The position numbers were made by a program, and so were the translations under genes. Positions 1-10,422 of a stretch of DNA of 64,000 nt are shown one piece after another (position 1 is the first letter of the stretch; every line of letters begins with the position of its first letter). Source of the DNA: Phoma sp. XZ068 (taxonomy: Eukaryota > Ascomycota > Dothideomycetes > Pleosporales > Didymellaceae). The DNA is taken from positions 682,001 to 746,000 of the forward strand of contig RBKR01000008.1 of assembly GCA_004835665.1 (NCBI GenBank), given 5' to 3'. The notes under the pieces were generated by a model that saw nothing but the letters and a program-made list of their open reading frames with translations, did not search any database and was not told the DNA's origin.

Positions 1-714
1 GCCACCATCATCACTCGAACGCTCTCTGAACGCCGCCGGGCTGCGGTTGCCTCGTACTGAAGATGTGCCTGGGGATCCTGGAGGGGTTGAAGCTGCGCAA
101 CTATCAAAGTCCGGATTAGTATTAGGCTGCTGAAGCGAGCTCGGAGCTGACAGGGTGCTTGGTGCCGACTTTGGACGGGTTGTTTGGTCAGTGTCGTCTG
201 TTGCCGTGCCTGTTGAGTCTTTGTTGTACTTTCAGATGCTGCATCAAAATGTCGAAGAGAGGGCTGGTTTGGCGAGTCATTGATGTATACGTATCTGTTA
301 TGCGGGTCTCATGCCGGTTGTACACAAAAATAGTATCGTCGATGAGTTGCCGTGGACGAATCTGGGGATAGTGAAATGAGTAGTTGCCTCTCGACATTCG
401 GTGTGTAGACTGATCGGGTCATGTCATCTTATGAGATTAGAGATCTGCTCAAGCTGTGGGAGGCAATACTGCAAATCTTTCTCTACTTGGTGTACCACGT
501 CCTCGGAGCGCGCGATTGGTGTGATGGGGTAACCTGGGACCGAAGGGCCAGAAACGTGACGGCGGCGCAATACCGCCTGCAGCCGTCGATGTTTCGCATA
601 CTCTCTAGATAAAGTTCCAGGAATGACCGAAGAGGCCTTTGTCAGAAGCCATTGATTCGCTGCATCAGCATGACTCGAACCTGCGTCAAGCAACTGGTTC
701 TTTGGTGTTATCAA
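1..714 (-). other. possible 3'-truncated gene at left edge, not recognised
   Basis: On the minus strand, 714-424 is open and encodes a helical, charged stretch containing DVVHQVEKDLQYCLPQLEQI. From 397 to 188 an ATG-started frame begins MSRGNYSFHYPQIRPRQLI. From about 232 to the window edge another frame is open and rich in Ser, Thr and Pro, typical of fungal disordered regions. One join that keeps phase is a donor after codons ...DDTIF (near 325) and an acceptor at the AAAG near 230, but I cannot confirm it. No family is recognised. If real, the gene continues left of base 1. Some or all of this may be chance open frames. Confidence 0.22.
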
Positions 715-968
715 GCTGCACGGGAAGTGCGAGACCCGTCCCGAGGCGGTTCGTCAGTTGCGGAAAGAATGACAATGTCACCCGTTACTGTATCGCTACC
801 ACCGCAATCCGTATGCAGCATTGAGTGAAGAGATGTCTCGAGCTTGAGAATAAGCGGACGCGCAGACGTTGCCAACGTCAGGGGAAAAGAGGCTCCGGTC
901 CGGTACCATTAGCAAGAGCACCTCGGTGGTCCGAAACGCGTCTCTCAGCGTTCCGGCGGTCTGGCAAC

Positions 969-2466
969 ATGGACATGACGGCTGGTGATGGTCTTGTAGA
1001 AGGTGAGCCGCGCAATTTCATCCTACGCAGGATGCATCAAGGTAGTGCCCGTATACTGACTGAGATACGTATCCAGGCCTCGCGCACATTACCACCGACC
1101 TGCTCCGCAGAGAGCTCCAGCGCCGACAGGAAGTAGCTGAGAAGCCCACGTGTGGATCGAAGGCCGGAAAGAAACACTACAATACAGGGATCCACGTCTT
1201 CGCCCTCTTCCTGATTCTTGCGCTGAGCACGGCAGGTGCGTGTGGTTGCGGTTGTGTTGGAAAGTCCGACCATGCTGACCATGGACAGCTTGCTCCTTCC
1301 CCATCATCGTCAAACGCTTTCCCGCCATCCCCGTGCCGTCGCGCTTCCTCTTCCTCTCTCGACACTTTGGAACCGGCGTGCTCATCGCGACCGCCTTCGT
1401 CCACCTCCTCCCTACCGCCTTCAAATCGCTCACCGACCCATGTCTCCCGCACTTCTGGAACCGCGGCTACCCGGCCATGCCCGGGCTCGTAGCCATGACG
1501 GCTGTATTTGTGGTGGTAAGCATTGAGATGTTCTTTGCATCGAAAGGCGCAAGACACTCACATGCAATTGACTACGACACCCTTGGTCAAGAAAATGACC
1601 ATGCACATGCCCGGCCGGCCCACAAGAGAAGCCACAGCTTTGGGCGATACAGTTCCGGCGCCAACGGCAATATACCAGGTATCGTCCTGCATGACATTGA
1701 GACATCGGAACACTCAGGCCTTATGGCAGAGCGGTCGCCAGCCCTCTCGCTGGTGTCTCCCACCACGCCTACTGCGCCAAACGGTCATGCTGCTCGGCAC
1801 AGCATGGATAGCGATGACGACTCGGACCTCGATATCAGCCCCGCAGAGCTCACCAGACAACAAGAGACGGAAGACCTAGAAGACGAGCAGCTCTTGTCAC
1901 ATCCCCACGCGCACAAGCGAACCCACGATCCGCGCGATCCCTCGCCAGAGACCGCCGAGAAGACCGAGGCACAAAACAAGAAGCTGCTGCTACAGTGTCT
2001 GCTGCTGGAAGCAGGCATTCTGTTCCACAGCGTCTTCATAGGCATGGCCCTGTCTGTTGCAACAGGAACGTCGTTCGTTGTACTGCTAGTTGCTATTTCG
2101 TTCCACCAGACATTTGAAGGCTTCGCATTGGGGTCACGTATCAGTGCCATTCGCTTCCCTGCCGGGTCTCCCAAGCCATGGCTCATGGCCCTGGCCTATG
2201 GAACCACTACACCCGTTGGACAAGCTATTGGCCTGGCCATCCACACGCTCTACGACCCATTCAGCCAGACTGGCTTGCTTATGGTAGGCTTTATGAACGC
2301 AATCTCGAGCGGGCTCTTACTGTTTGCCGGTCTTGTGGAGCTTCTTGCCGAGGACTTCTTGAGCGACGAGAGTTATATCACACTACAGGGCAAGCGGCGC
2401 TTGCAAGCATGTGGTAGCGTTGTTGCCGGAGCATTGCTCATGGCCTTAGTTGGCGCTTGGGCGTAG
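969..2466 (+). CDS. ZIP-family zinc/iron transporter
   Basis: Plasma-membrane divalent-metal importer of the ZIP family (yeast Zrt1/Zrt2 type), moving zinc into the cytosol. Exons 969-1002, 1077-1235 and 1289-2466 give 456 aa. The joins restore the family block HYNTGIHVFALFLILALS, then ACSFPIIVKRFP and HFGTGVLIATAFVHLLPTAF. Transmembrane (TM) helices 1-3 lie at about residues 50-125. A long hydrophilic loop follows, with His-rich stretches (HSHAID, HAHARPAHKRSHS, HPHAHKRTH), as usual for metal sensing between TM3 and TM4. TM4 carries GILFHSVFIG (His about 311) and TM5 carries HQTFEG (about 337-342), the metal-path signature. The start at 969 lies in a good context (CAACATGG); the first coding exon is only 34 bases, so the exact N-terminus is the least certain part. 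It converges on the ChaC gene, with 219 bases between stop codons. Confidence 0.93.
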
Positions 2467-2685
2467 ACTGTTTTCTTTCTGATTGTAACTATATTCGAAG
2501 CCTCACGGCTAGCTCAATGCATATCTCTCAAATTTATATGGCTCGTGCCTCACCTGCAATGACGTTCTACGATGGTTGTCTACTCTAAATTGTAACCTTC
2601 CTGGAACTCTCCACAACCTGACGCCAAAAGTATAACAGTTCGAGCATGTGTGAGGGAGTTATTTTCCTGGGTCCACTCACCAGCG

Positions 2686-3590
2686 TTACCCGCTGTTGCC
2701 TTGCGTGCTTGCTCCTGCCGCTTCGATCTTTCTGCATCGAGACACAAGATCGCTAATATGCTTATCCCCACTCTCCTCACTCAGCCCCAACAACGCTTCC
2801 TCCAGGTTGAAGAGGTACTCTCTATTCTGCCCGCTTGGGCCCTTACTTTCCAGAATCTTCCTTGCCAAAGCATCGGGGTCTTGAGGGCCCAGGAACTGAG
2901 GGTTCTCAGGCAGCCCGATATAGACTAGACACCGAATAGGCTTGGAGTCTGAGGCTGGATGAAAGGGCGTGAATTGTATGCTGTAGCCATTGATCTCACG
3001 GATATCGAGATATTCTCGGACTTCTGCGACTTTGGCGGCGGGGATGTGGTATGCAGCGCCCCAGACGCGTTCTGTTGGTTCATGCTTTGGAGTGTTAATT
3101 TCGTTTGGATACTGCTGGCGTGTCTGGTGCTCACGTGGTCTGATAGTGTGTCCCAGTGTGCGCGGTCGATGAGGGTTACTACACGGCCGGGTGCTTCGGG
3201 TGTGCCTCTGTGATCCTCACTTCATCTTCTGTCAGATTCATGTGTGTTGCGGTATACACTCAGAAAATTGTACCTTGCCTGTAAGAATATTTTAGTCATC
3301 AGTTTCCATCATCTTGCGCAGGCTCTCATACCTGCCAGAAGCGTCGGACGTAGCCTTCGATATAGCCGGGCACTCGTTGGTCTGCATCCTATGGTCAGTA
3401 TATAGTCTCCACTGAGCTTCTGTAGATGCTGCAGTACCGAAGTGTGGCGGTGGCTTCCATATTAAACTCCTAAATGTAGGTGAGATTATGACTCTTGTGG
3501 AAACATTCGATTTGCTCCTCACCCGTAGCCGAAGAGCCAGAAGTCATCGTTACTGCCGAATTCTTCTATCTCTTTTTGGTGGTCCGCCAT
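2686..3590 (-). CDS. ChaC-type gamma-glutamylcyclotransferase
   Basis: Cytosolic enzyme that degrades glutathione to 5-oxoproline and Cys-Gly. Six exons on the minus strand: 3590-3523, 3469-3438, 3381-3332, 3278-3274, 3219-3135 and 3084-2686, giving 212 aa, the usual ChaC length. The substrate-loop motif is FGYGSLIW (19-26), followed by VPGYIEGYVRRFWQ, ASEDHRGTPEAPGRVVTLID, VWGAAYHIP and YLDIREINGY. The catalytic Glu is expected at residue 110 by analogy with ChaC2. The phase works only if a five-base exon (GCAAG, 3274-3278) is spliced in; it supplies Ala51 and two bases of Ser52 and restores the conserved QASEDHRG. Both flanking introns have GT and AG ends and good branch points (GACTAA; CTGAC). 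The ATG at 3590 opens MADHQKEIEEF; an in-frame upstream extension exists but is not conserved in character. Confidence 0.93.
3274..3278 (-). other. 5-base microexon of the ChaC gene
   Basis: The sequence GCAAG on the minus strand lies between an intron at 3331-3279 (donor GTATGA, branch GACTAA, acceptor ACAG) and an intron at 3273-3220 (donor GTACAA, branch CTGAC, acceptor GAAG). Skipping it shifts the frame. Reading from the first acceptor as one long exon meets TGA before the conserved EDHRG block. Including it gives exactly the family sequence RRFWQASEDHRG. Confidence 0.85.
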
Positions 3591-3800
3591 ATTGGTGTTT
3601 GAAATCAGTTCGAGTACAGACATGGAAATGTTGTCGGTCAATGACGTGGGGCAACAAACAGTGGGGCGTATGCAGGGCAAATGCGGATCAATTCCGATGG
3701 CGCGATTTGATGCCATTTAGAAGCGTCAAGCTGCAAGGAACGAGATCCTTTGTCAGCTGCTATGTATACAATTCGAAGCGTACAATATCTAATACAACAA

Positions 3801-5341
3801 TCATGAGCCTGCTGCCTTGCTCATGAAGAGGCTCTTCAATGGGCCCATGGCATCAACTGCTCTCAGTCCCAAGCTTCTTAATCCTACAATCGGCCCAGAC
3901 TCGACGCTGTACAGCCGGTGCAGCTTGTCACAGACGCCCAGCATGGCATTGTTCTCTGCATACCGTTCGCTGTTGTAGCTCTCCAGCGCTAGGGTCGAAC
4001 CAATATCCTGACCAGTCCGTACTGCATGCGAAATCGTCCGTACTAGAGCTGCAGCGTCTCCCTGGCCCTGGTTCAGACCTTGACCTGCCAGCGGATGTAT
4101 GGTATGTGCTGCGTCGCCAACGAGGGCAACTCGCTCGCCAGTGTAAGTGTCGGCGTGGCGCATGCGCAGAGGAAACCCGGCGACGGTGCCAGCTTCGACG
4201 TCGGTGGCGCGGGTCGGTATCGCTCGTTCGTTTACGGGTGTGTGCTTCTCTCGCCATGCCACCTCCTCTGCCTGTCCTGACTCGAGAGTGTGTAGGTACT
4301 CCAGATCGGTCGGCGACAGTCTGAACCCTGCATTGACCATAGCGACAAAGTCTCTTGGTGACAGTGCCTTGAGTCTAGCAGCGCGCTCTGGCGTTGTACT
4401 CCACACGAGTGTTGACTTGTTTCCTGGCAGAGGTAGCAATGCCAACGGTCCTGTTGGCAGGAAGCGCTGGTATGCGATCTTGTGGTCCGGTCCTCCCCAG
4501 CCCTCGCCTTCGATGTTTAAGCTTGCTACCACGCCAAAGCGGTTGTAGTCGAAACCCCGCGACTCGATGTTGGCGAACGTTCGAACAGGGCTGTTTGCTC
4601 CGTCTGCGCCTACAAGCAACCTGGCAGCCAAGGTCTTGCCATCTGATAGTGTGAGAATGGGCCATGAAGTGAAGTCCATTTGTTCCGTGTCGGTACCCAG
4701 CTCGATCGAGCTGACTCTAGTCGAAGTGAACATATCGACGCCTCCCAGCTCCTCCAGTCGACTCAGTAGCATGGTGACAGTGTTTGTGTTCTCAATCATG
4801 TACGCGATTGTAGTCGGCTGCGCAGGGTTTCGGGGCGAGAGAAATGGGCGCGCTGTGTCCCAGTCGAAGGATATGCGTGCATCTGTGATGCCGTCCCATA
4901 CTTGCATCTCTTGGTAGGGCTGCACTCGGGCTGTGTTCACATGCGACCAAGCTCCAATTTCTATGCACGCGTTAGAAGATTCGTAGTGTCGTACATCTGC
5001 ACATCGTCCAGCGCACCTTGTAGGTTCTTCACGGACGCTGGTGTGAGGGAGCTACATCTATTCGAGAAGCTGGCCAGGCTTGCATCTTTTGCTAGCCTGC
5101 TCTTCTGGATGTCCTGGCCCTCAATGAGAGCGACCTTCAGTCCTCTCGTCACTGGCGACGCCTTCAGACCTGCCAGCAAGCTCAGTCCTGCTGGCCCACC
5201 TCCCACACAGACTACATCGTAAACCTCCGGCGCGTTTGCGGAGCTCGAGGCAAACCTCCGACCCAGGCGCACTCGCACAATCACCGCAGAGCGCGAGGGG
5301 AGAGCTCGAGGCGCTCCAAACAGAAATCGGGGGGACATCAC
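3801..5341 (-). CDS. COQ6: ubiquinone biosynthesis monooxygenase Coq6
   Basis: Mitochondrial FAD-dependent monooxygenase that hydroxylates the C5 position of the coenzyme Q ring in the CoQ synthome at the inner membrane. Exons 5341-5017 and 4960-3801 (56-base intron with CTAAC branch point) give 494 aa. The N-terminus (MMSPRFLFGAPRALPSRSAV, then a basic stretch) looks like a mitochondrial presequence. FAD-binding signatures are VGGGPAGLSLL (about 46-56), VGADGANSPVR (about 225-235) and GDAAHTIHPLAGQGLNQGQG (about 390-409), the last strongly typical of UbiH/Coq6. The splice restores EIGAWSHVNTARVQPYQEMQ, the Coq6 substrate-region block. It is transcribed toward the ChaC gene, 210 bases upstream of that gene's start. 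Length and motifs are complete; nothing is missing. Confidence 0.96.
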
Positions 5342-6371
5342 GATCTCAGTGTGCCCGTAGCATCGGCGGGCGTGATCGAATTGGGGAATCGAGGCCTGGG
5401 AGTGGTGGTGTCATGGTGCGCTGTGTGTGTTTGCATTGTTTGGTTGATGACATAAACCATAACTGTTTGTCGAATCGGCTGCGTTCCGAGTGCGGCAAGA
5501 GCCGCTGTACTAGCTCTTGCATCCTTCAAGACTTCCAACGTTCCTCTCCACTCCCTCACGATTCTAACCTCATTAAGCTCCATGTTTGATGGTGAACCAT
5601 TGAGATGTTGCATTGGTTTTAACTCACACAGTGCGAGGATCTTCTTGAACGACTCCTCTCTGTGTAACATGCCTAATTCGACCGATCAGGCCCACACTGC
5701 AGCCTCACAAAACTCGGCGGTGCTAATGAGCTGTTCACGTACAACCTCATTTCCCCATGGGCTCGACGTGTCGTGTCTTCTCTCTGTAACGATGATACCT
5801 GCAACCACGTCACTAGAGCCATTGGGCCCTTAACGACGTCAGTTGCACCAGCAACATCAGACTGCCCCTCGTCTGTTCCACGGTTACAGCAGCCCAACAG
5901 AGTTGGAATTGAGCTCACATCGTCACTCACTGCTCTTTGGCCTTCGTCTTTGCCGAAGCACTGGCCCGCCAACCGAACCTCTAAACGGTCGCTGTCCAGT
6001 CAATTTGACGTCGTTGCCTCCCGAATATCGCGAAGAGACTTACTTAGACCTCTCGAAGCACCCACAAGCCTACGCAGCGCTGGCCCGAAGTTCTTCAATG
6101 CTCGAACTCTAGCCGGGTAACATCGAAGCTTTGACCATGACGTGCGGGTGTCCAAGCCTCGCTCATGGATTGGGCAGACAATGGTATAAATCCCCGCTTG
6201 AATGCGTGAAGACCCTTTTTGCTTGAATACCAATGCTTCCATAAATCCAGTCCTATTGAGTTGCCATCTTCACCTTTCCCAAACCCCCATTTATCTTAAT
6301 TTTCAAAATCAACCCTCTATCTCAACGACCTTCCCATATATCGTTCCCATCCAGTCTTAAGAAGCTGAGTC
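5342..6371. other. intergenic, promoter of the gene at 6372
   Basis: No gene supported. Short frames on both strands do not resemble known proteins. A TATA-like TATAAAT lies at 6185-6191, and a pyrimidine-rich stretch at about 6240-6350 leads to the ATG at 6372, as is common in fungal 5' leaders. The left part is the divergent promoter of COQ6. Confidence 0.6.
6185..6191 (+). promoter_or_regulatory. TATA-like box
   Basis: TATAAAT about 180 bases upstream of the ATG at 6372, followed by a C/T-rich leader. The function is inferred from position and sequence only. Confidence 0.4.
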
Positions 6372-8081
6372 ATGTCATTACCACACTTAGAAAAACGGTT
6401 ACGGGTATTCCGTCCAGAGAGCAAGAAACGACGGAAGGTCTCGAGAAACACTGTGACCAATTCGTCACGTTCTGAGCACTCTCCAGACGCGACAGCAACA
6501 TCCACAACACAACCAGCTGTCGGTAGCGCCAAAGACCAAGTCGCTACGGCAGCTGCCTCAAAAGAGCATGATCTCGAGGAGCCATCACGAAAAAGGGACA
6601 TCGTTCTGCAATGGCTCGCTCAGCAGGCGCAACGCCTCGAACGACTCAAGAAGGAGCTCCGTCGGCATCGCGACTCGATGTTCGATACGCGAGATATCCA
6701 GGAAGAGCTCAAGCAAGCCTCGCGGAAAGCAAATGCCGTAATATTGGGACCTAACGGCGAGCCAGTACCCGAACGTGTGATCGAACATTTCTTCACCCTG
6801 TACCCGGCTAATGGCAGTGACTGGAGAGACTCGAGGCGATGGGAGCGACACTTACCGGAATGCCTCAAATTTAGGTGTCCTTTTTGTAAAGATATGGAGA
6901 AGGCAGAAGAGGAGGCAAAGGAAATGGCAGAGAAGGAGGCAGAGAAGGAGGCAGAGAAGGAGGCAGTGCAGGAGGCAGAAAACGTGGCCTCAGCATCGAG
7001 ATCACCACTGTCGGTTTCCCCACGATCAGCCTCGCCCAAGAGCCCGAAGTCAGCCAAAGAACCAAGGTCGTCCGGAGAATGTTATTTCTCGAATCCATTC
7101 CGGCGTTCGAGGTCCAGCAAACGAGGAGACCAATCGCCAGCGCCGGATGAGCGAGGTGTGACTACCACCACTCCAACCAACGAGGTGCACCTTGGCTTCC
7201 GAATGCAACTTCCGCAACACTTACCAGATTGGTCCAGAACAGCATCACGACCGCCGAGAGGTAGCCTGGTCATCCGAGATGCTGTTCGACGCATACAAGA
7301 AAAGCCTATCCGGTGTTCGTTCAGCTCAAAGCCTCTCGATCCTTCGCGAATTCCTATACCCGCAATTGCAGACCTGAAGCCCGCCAGCTCAAAAGCTTTC
7401 CATCCGCACAATCTAGCGCATGTTACCGGCCGCCCGTATGATACCTGTCCGCTCGAAGACGGACAACTGCCATTCCCTTTGGCAAAGAACTTCCGTCCCC
7501 CGCCAGCCCCTCAACCTAGGCCAGAGCAGAGCAGAATTCAAATCCCAGAGCCGCTGCAACTTGACGAAAGCTCACGAGTGTCTCCTGAAGTGCTCGGATT
7601 CTCGACAATACAGTCAGCGGTCTCTAAAGCCACTACCGTCCAGCGGGGATTTGTCCCTTCGGCTACAGCGCGCAATGCCTTGACGGGCACTTCAAATACT
7701 GCGCACAGCATAGCGGACGTGCTCAACTCCTCCGATGGTACCGACATGCCTAGTATCAAAAAGCGGCGCCCAGCCCCTATTCCTGCTACTACTCCTGCCG
7801 TCCAATTCCCGCCAACTCCCCCTGACTCGCGGCACAACAGCAACACATCCCAGACCAGCGTCTCGCACACCACCTGCGGCTGTATTGCGCCGCCGTCCGC
7901 AGAGTCTCCATCCATCCCAATGAGATCTGAAGACAGAGACTGGTCTACATTCGAGCCATCAAATACGACCGGGTCGTCACTGCCCGACTGCCCAGTGTAT
8001 GTGAATGCGAGGGAGGCGCGGGATAAGTGGTGGGCTGGAATGGCGGAGAGACACGGGCCTGGTATGAATAATTGGCGATGA
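6372..8081 (+). CDS. hypothetical low-complexity protein with CPFC motif
   Basis: Intronless 569-aa protein; I do not recognise the family. The N-terminus is basic (EKRLRVFRPESKKRRKVSR) with a likely nuclear signal. Residues about 76-130 form a charged helix that may be a coiled coil (QAQRLERLKKELRRHRDSM). A more conserved-looking block follows (VPERVIEHFFTLYPANGSDW, HLPECLKFRCPFCKDME) with three cysteines, possibly a degenerate zinc site. Then comes a perfect repeat of EKEA units, a Ser/Pro-rich tract, and a disordered Pro-rich half. The end is ordered again: CPVYVNAREARDKWWAGMAERHGPGMNNW. The ATG follows a TATA-like box and a pyrimidine-rich leader. A nuclear or adaptor role is possible but not shown. 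Confidence 0.82.
   Translation: MSLPHLEKRLRVFRPESKKRRKVSRNTVTNSSRSEHSPDATATSTTQPAVGSAKDQVATAAASKEHDLEEPSRKRDIVLQWLAQQAQRLERLKKELRRHRDSMFDTRDIQEELKQASRKANAVILGPNGEPVPERVIEHFFTLYPANGSDWRDSRRWERHLPECLKFRCPFCKDMEKAEEEAKEMAEKEAEKEAEKEAVQEAENVASASRSPLSVSPRSASPKSPKSAKEPRSSGECYFSNPFRRSRSSKRGDQSPAPDERGVTTTTPTNEVHLGFRMQLPQHLPDWSRTASRPPRGSLVIRDAVRRIQEKPIRCSFSSKPLDPSRIPIPAIADLKPASSKAFHPHNLAHVTGRPYDTCPLEDGQLPFPLAKNFRPPPAPQPRPEQSRIQIPEPLQLDESSRVSPEVLGFSTIQSAVSKATTVQRGFVPSATARNALTGTSNTAHSIADVLNSSDGTDMPSIKKRRPAPIPATTPAVQFPPTPPDSRHNSNTSQTSVSHTTCGCIAPPSAESPSIPMRSEDRDWSTFEPSNTTGSSLPDCPVYVNAREARDKWWAGMAERHGPGMNNWR
6926..6961 (+). repeat. 12-base tandem repeat inside CDS
   Basis: Three perfect copies of GGCAGAGAAGGA, with degenerate copies on both sides, encode the (A)EKEA repeats of the protein starting at 6372. 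The 12-base unit keeps frame, so copy number can vary without breaking the gene. Confidence 0.9.
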
Positions 8082-8726
8082 CGGCGTGAGTGGTTATGGA
8101 GCGATGAGTTATGAGTTATGAAATATGTTATACACACAAAAGTTCTGGGATTGTTTATGATAGAGAAAAGTATGATTTAGAATTAATACATTGCTTAAGG
8201 ACTAGTTCTTCGGGGTAGTGCTAGTGACTCCTTGATTTCGCGCCGTTGTACCATGCGTCTCATCCTGTTGTGCCACAGTGAGGAGTCTTCGAGAATCGCC
8301 ACCGTCGTACACTGGGCACTTTGGGACCCAGCCATGACGCTACTGCAACGTATGTTTCAACATCACTCATTTGAGAGCAACAAGGGCATGGCATCACGCG
8401 CTGTATACAGTATCATGGCAGAGGCAAGCAGGATGGGAAAAGAGCCTTGATACATCGCCAAAAACTCCTTGCTGATCTCGAATTAAGAACTCCGGGCTAC
8501 ATGATGGTGACGCAAATGTACTTTTGCCGATATTAGTCACACCCTGTGTGATGCGCCTTGCTAATTAAACTCCCCGCTGCTTTCAAATGAGTGGCAAGTC
8601 CCAGTGGGTATCTGTGTGGTGGTGAAATGACTGTAATGTAATCCTAAACGCTATGCATGATGAAGATCCAGATGAGAGATGATGGGATCAAAAAACGACG
8701 GAAAAAAAGGTATGGACATGGGCAGC
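8082..8726. other. intergenic, convergent 3' ends
   Basis: The region lies between the stop codons of the genes at 6372 (+) and 9564 (-). It is AT-rich, with a short direct repeat of GAGTTAT near 8103-8120. No coding signal is supported. A 72-codon plus-strand frame at 8232-8450 has no recognisable content. Confidence 0.6.
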
Positions 8727-9564
8727 TTAAAGCAAGACAGCGAAGCCGAGGAAAACGCTGCCGAAGAGGACAGCCATGCTGGTGGCAGCGCCGGGGACGA
8801 AGGTCGCGGGAGCAGCACCGGTCGAACCACCGGCAGCGGGGGTGGAAGTGGAACCGCCAAAGCCAGTAACGGGAGGGCGGGAGCTTGTAGCTGATCCAGT
8901 GGCAGAAGCTGCTGCGGACATGGAAGAGCTGAGAGTGGCATTGCCCTTGTAGGGGTTTTGAGCACCGCAAGGGTGGTCGTCACGGCACTTGGCGCCACAG
9001 GTGTTGTCGCCGTTGCAGTTGTCGACGCACTGATTGCCCCACGCCTGGCAGATGAAGAAGGGGAGGGTCTGCGAGTACTGGGTAATGTTGGGGGAGACGC
9101 CGTTTTCGCAAATGCAGGTGTAGGTCAACTGGTCCTGTGGATTCGTTAGCTCGGATTCTAAGCGGGTGTTGAGACTGTTGAGGAGCAAAAGGATGGGCCA
9201 GCCAATCGCGGTCAGGTCAGGCTGAGCACCACGACTGCCATCTTTGTCCCTCCCCGCAGTCTTTCCGGGCTATGGAGTGGAGATGTGAGGCTTACAGGGT
9301 CGCACTCATTGTCCTGGGTAGTCGAGGAGGTCACACCAGGCTGCTGGAGGCAGATAAGCGGGCATTGAGCCTCGTTCTGGTCACACCAATACTCTGTAGC
9401 AAAATTAGACACATGGGCTGGGAATGAAGATGCTTGCACATACGCCTGTCAGACGACGAGACACTCTGGGGGTCGATGCGGTAGGGGTAGTCGTTCTGGG
9501 AAGAGGACTGGGCCGCGGCAAGGCCGGCGAAAGCAGCTACGCTGAGAGCGAGTGTGGAACGCAT
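8727..9564 (-). CDS. DUF7707-type GPI-anchored secreted protein
   Basis: Exons 9564-9444, 9393-9296 and 9134-8727 give 208 aa. The signal peptide is MRSTLALSVAAFAGLAAAQ. The mature start YPYRIDPQSVSSSDRQYWCD, then CPLICLQQPG, NECDPDQLTYTCICENGVSP, FFICQAWGNQCVDNCNGD and CRDDHPCGAQNP, is the Cys-rich pattern of the fungal DUF7707 family, with about a dozen cysteines likely in disulphides. A Ser/Ala/Thr/Gly-rich linker follows. The C-terminal hydrophobic stretch (ATSMAVLFGSVFLGFAVLL) is typical of GPI addition, so the protein probably sits on the plasma membrane or wall. Possible N-glycosylation sites include NIT and NAT. The second intron is long for this locus (161 bases); the other joins are standard. 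The molecular function of the family is not known to me. Confidence 0.88.
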
Positions 9565-10422
9565 GTTGACGATGTTGGGAGTTGGAGGAGGTGTGGGGAG
9601 GGAGCTGCGAGTGACTGTGAGCTTTGATGTTCCGAGGAGATTGCGGTCAAGTGCGGAGTTATAGTTTGGAATGCACGTACCTTTGCTTTGATGACAAGCA
9701 GAAATGTCAATAGAACAGACGGTCAGCGACAGACGGTAATCGAAGCAACTTTTGACGACACAATGTCTTCTGCAGGGGCGCAATTCTCAACAACGAGCGG
9801 GAGTGTGGGCGAGGAGGCGGCAGGAGGCAGCGCGGTATATAAAGGGAACGATCATGAGGACGGCTATGGCGCACGTACAGCGCATGGGCCTATCTCGAAC
9901 TCACTAGCTCGGAGCTTGGGGAGTCTTCCCGCCACTTTTATTGCCGTCGATTCGAATCCCTTGAGCCAGTTGGGCCAACAGATTCGCGGAGCGGCGCTGC
10001 AGGTTTCGCCAGATGCTGTGGCCGGCGGCATTGCGCGGCCTGGAGCTGACCCTTCGCCGTGCAACACCATGATCGAGCATCGCGCATTACATGGTTGCTC
10101 AAAGGACCCTTCTCGGGTGAGCTCCGAAGGAAGGGAGGCAGACCGCCCTCGACCCATTGCCCAACCACGACGGGCCATTCTGCCGACCGTGGCCAGGGCC
10201 CAGCATCCCCGTATCTGCGCATCATCCGGCTGTGTCGCCAAAGCGAGGCAAAAGCAGAAGCCATCTTTCCTTCGCTCGCTGCCGACGACACTAAGATATC
10301 TGGCTGCAGCGCCGTCCCACCTCAAACTACTTATCTACCCCTCACCTCCACGCCTTTCTCCTTGATATCTTCCGGCTTGCCGTTTGACGCGCCACCCGCC
10401 CAGCCCACTACATCGCAGATGG
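9565..10422. promoter_or_regulatory. divergent promoter region
   Basis: The region is shared upstream DNA of the DUF7707 gene (-) and the Ypt35-like gene (+). A strong TATA-like TATATAAA lies at 9836-9843. Open frames of 120-225 codons occur on both strands in this GC-rich stretch, but none begins or reads like a known protein. Confidence 0.5.

Noticed and set aside
7538..8137. 199-codon minus-strand open frame
   Set aside because: Antisense to the gene at 6372-8081 and without family resemblance.
9945..9970. TTCGAATCC, similar to a tRNA T-loop/B-box
   Set aside because: The flanking bases do not form a T stem or an acceptor stem, and no A-box lies at the right distance.
9688..10325. Open frames of 150-225 codons on both strands between the DUF7707 and PX genes
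   Set aside because: They overlap each other, contain a TATA-like element, and have no recognisable protein character.
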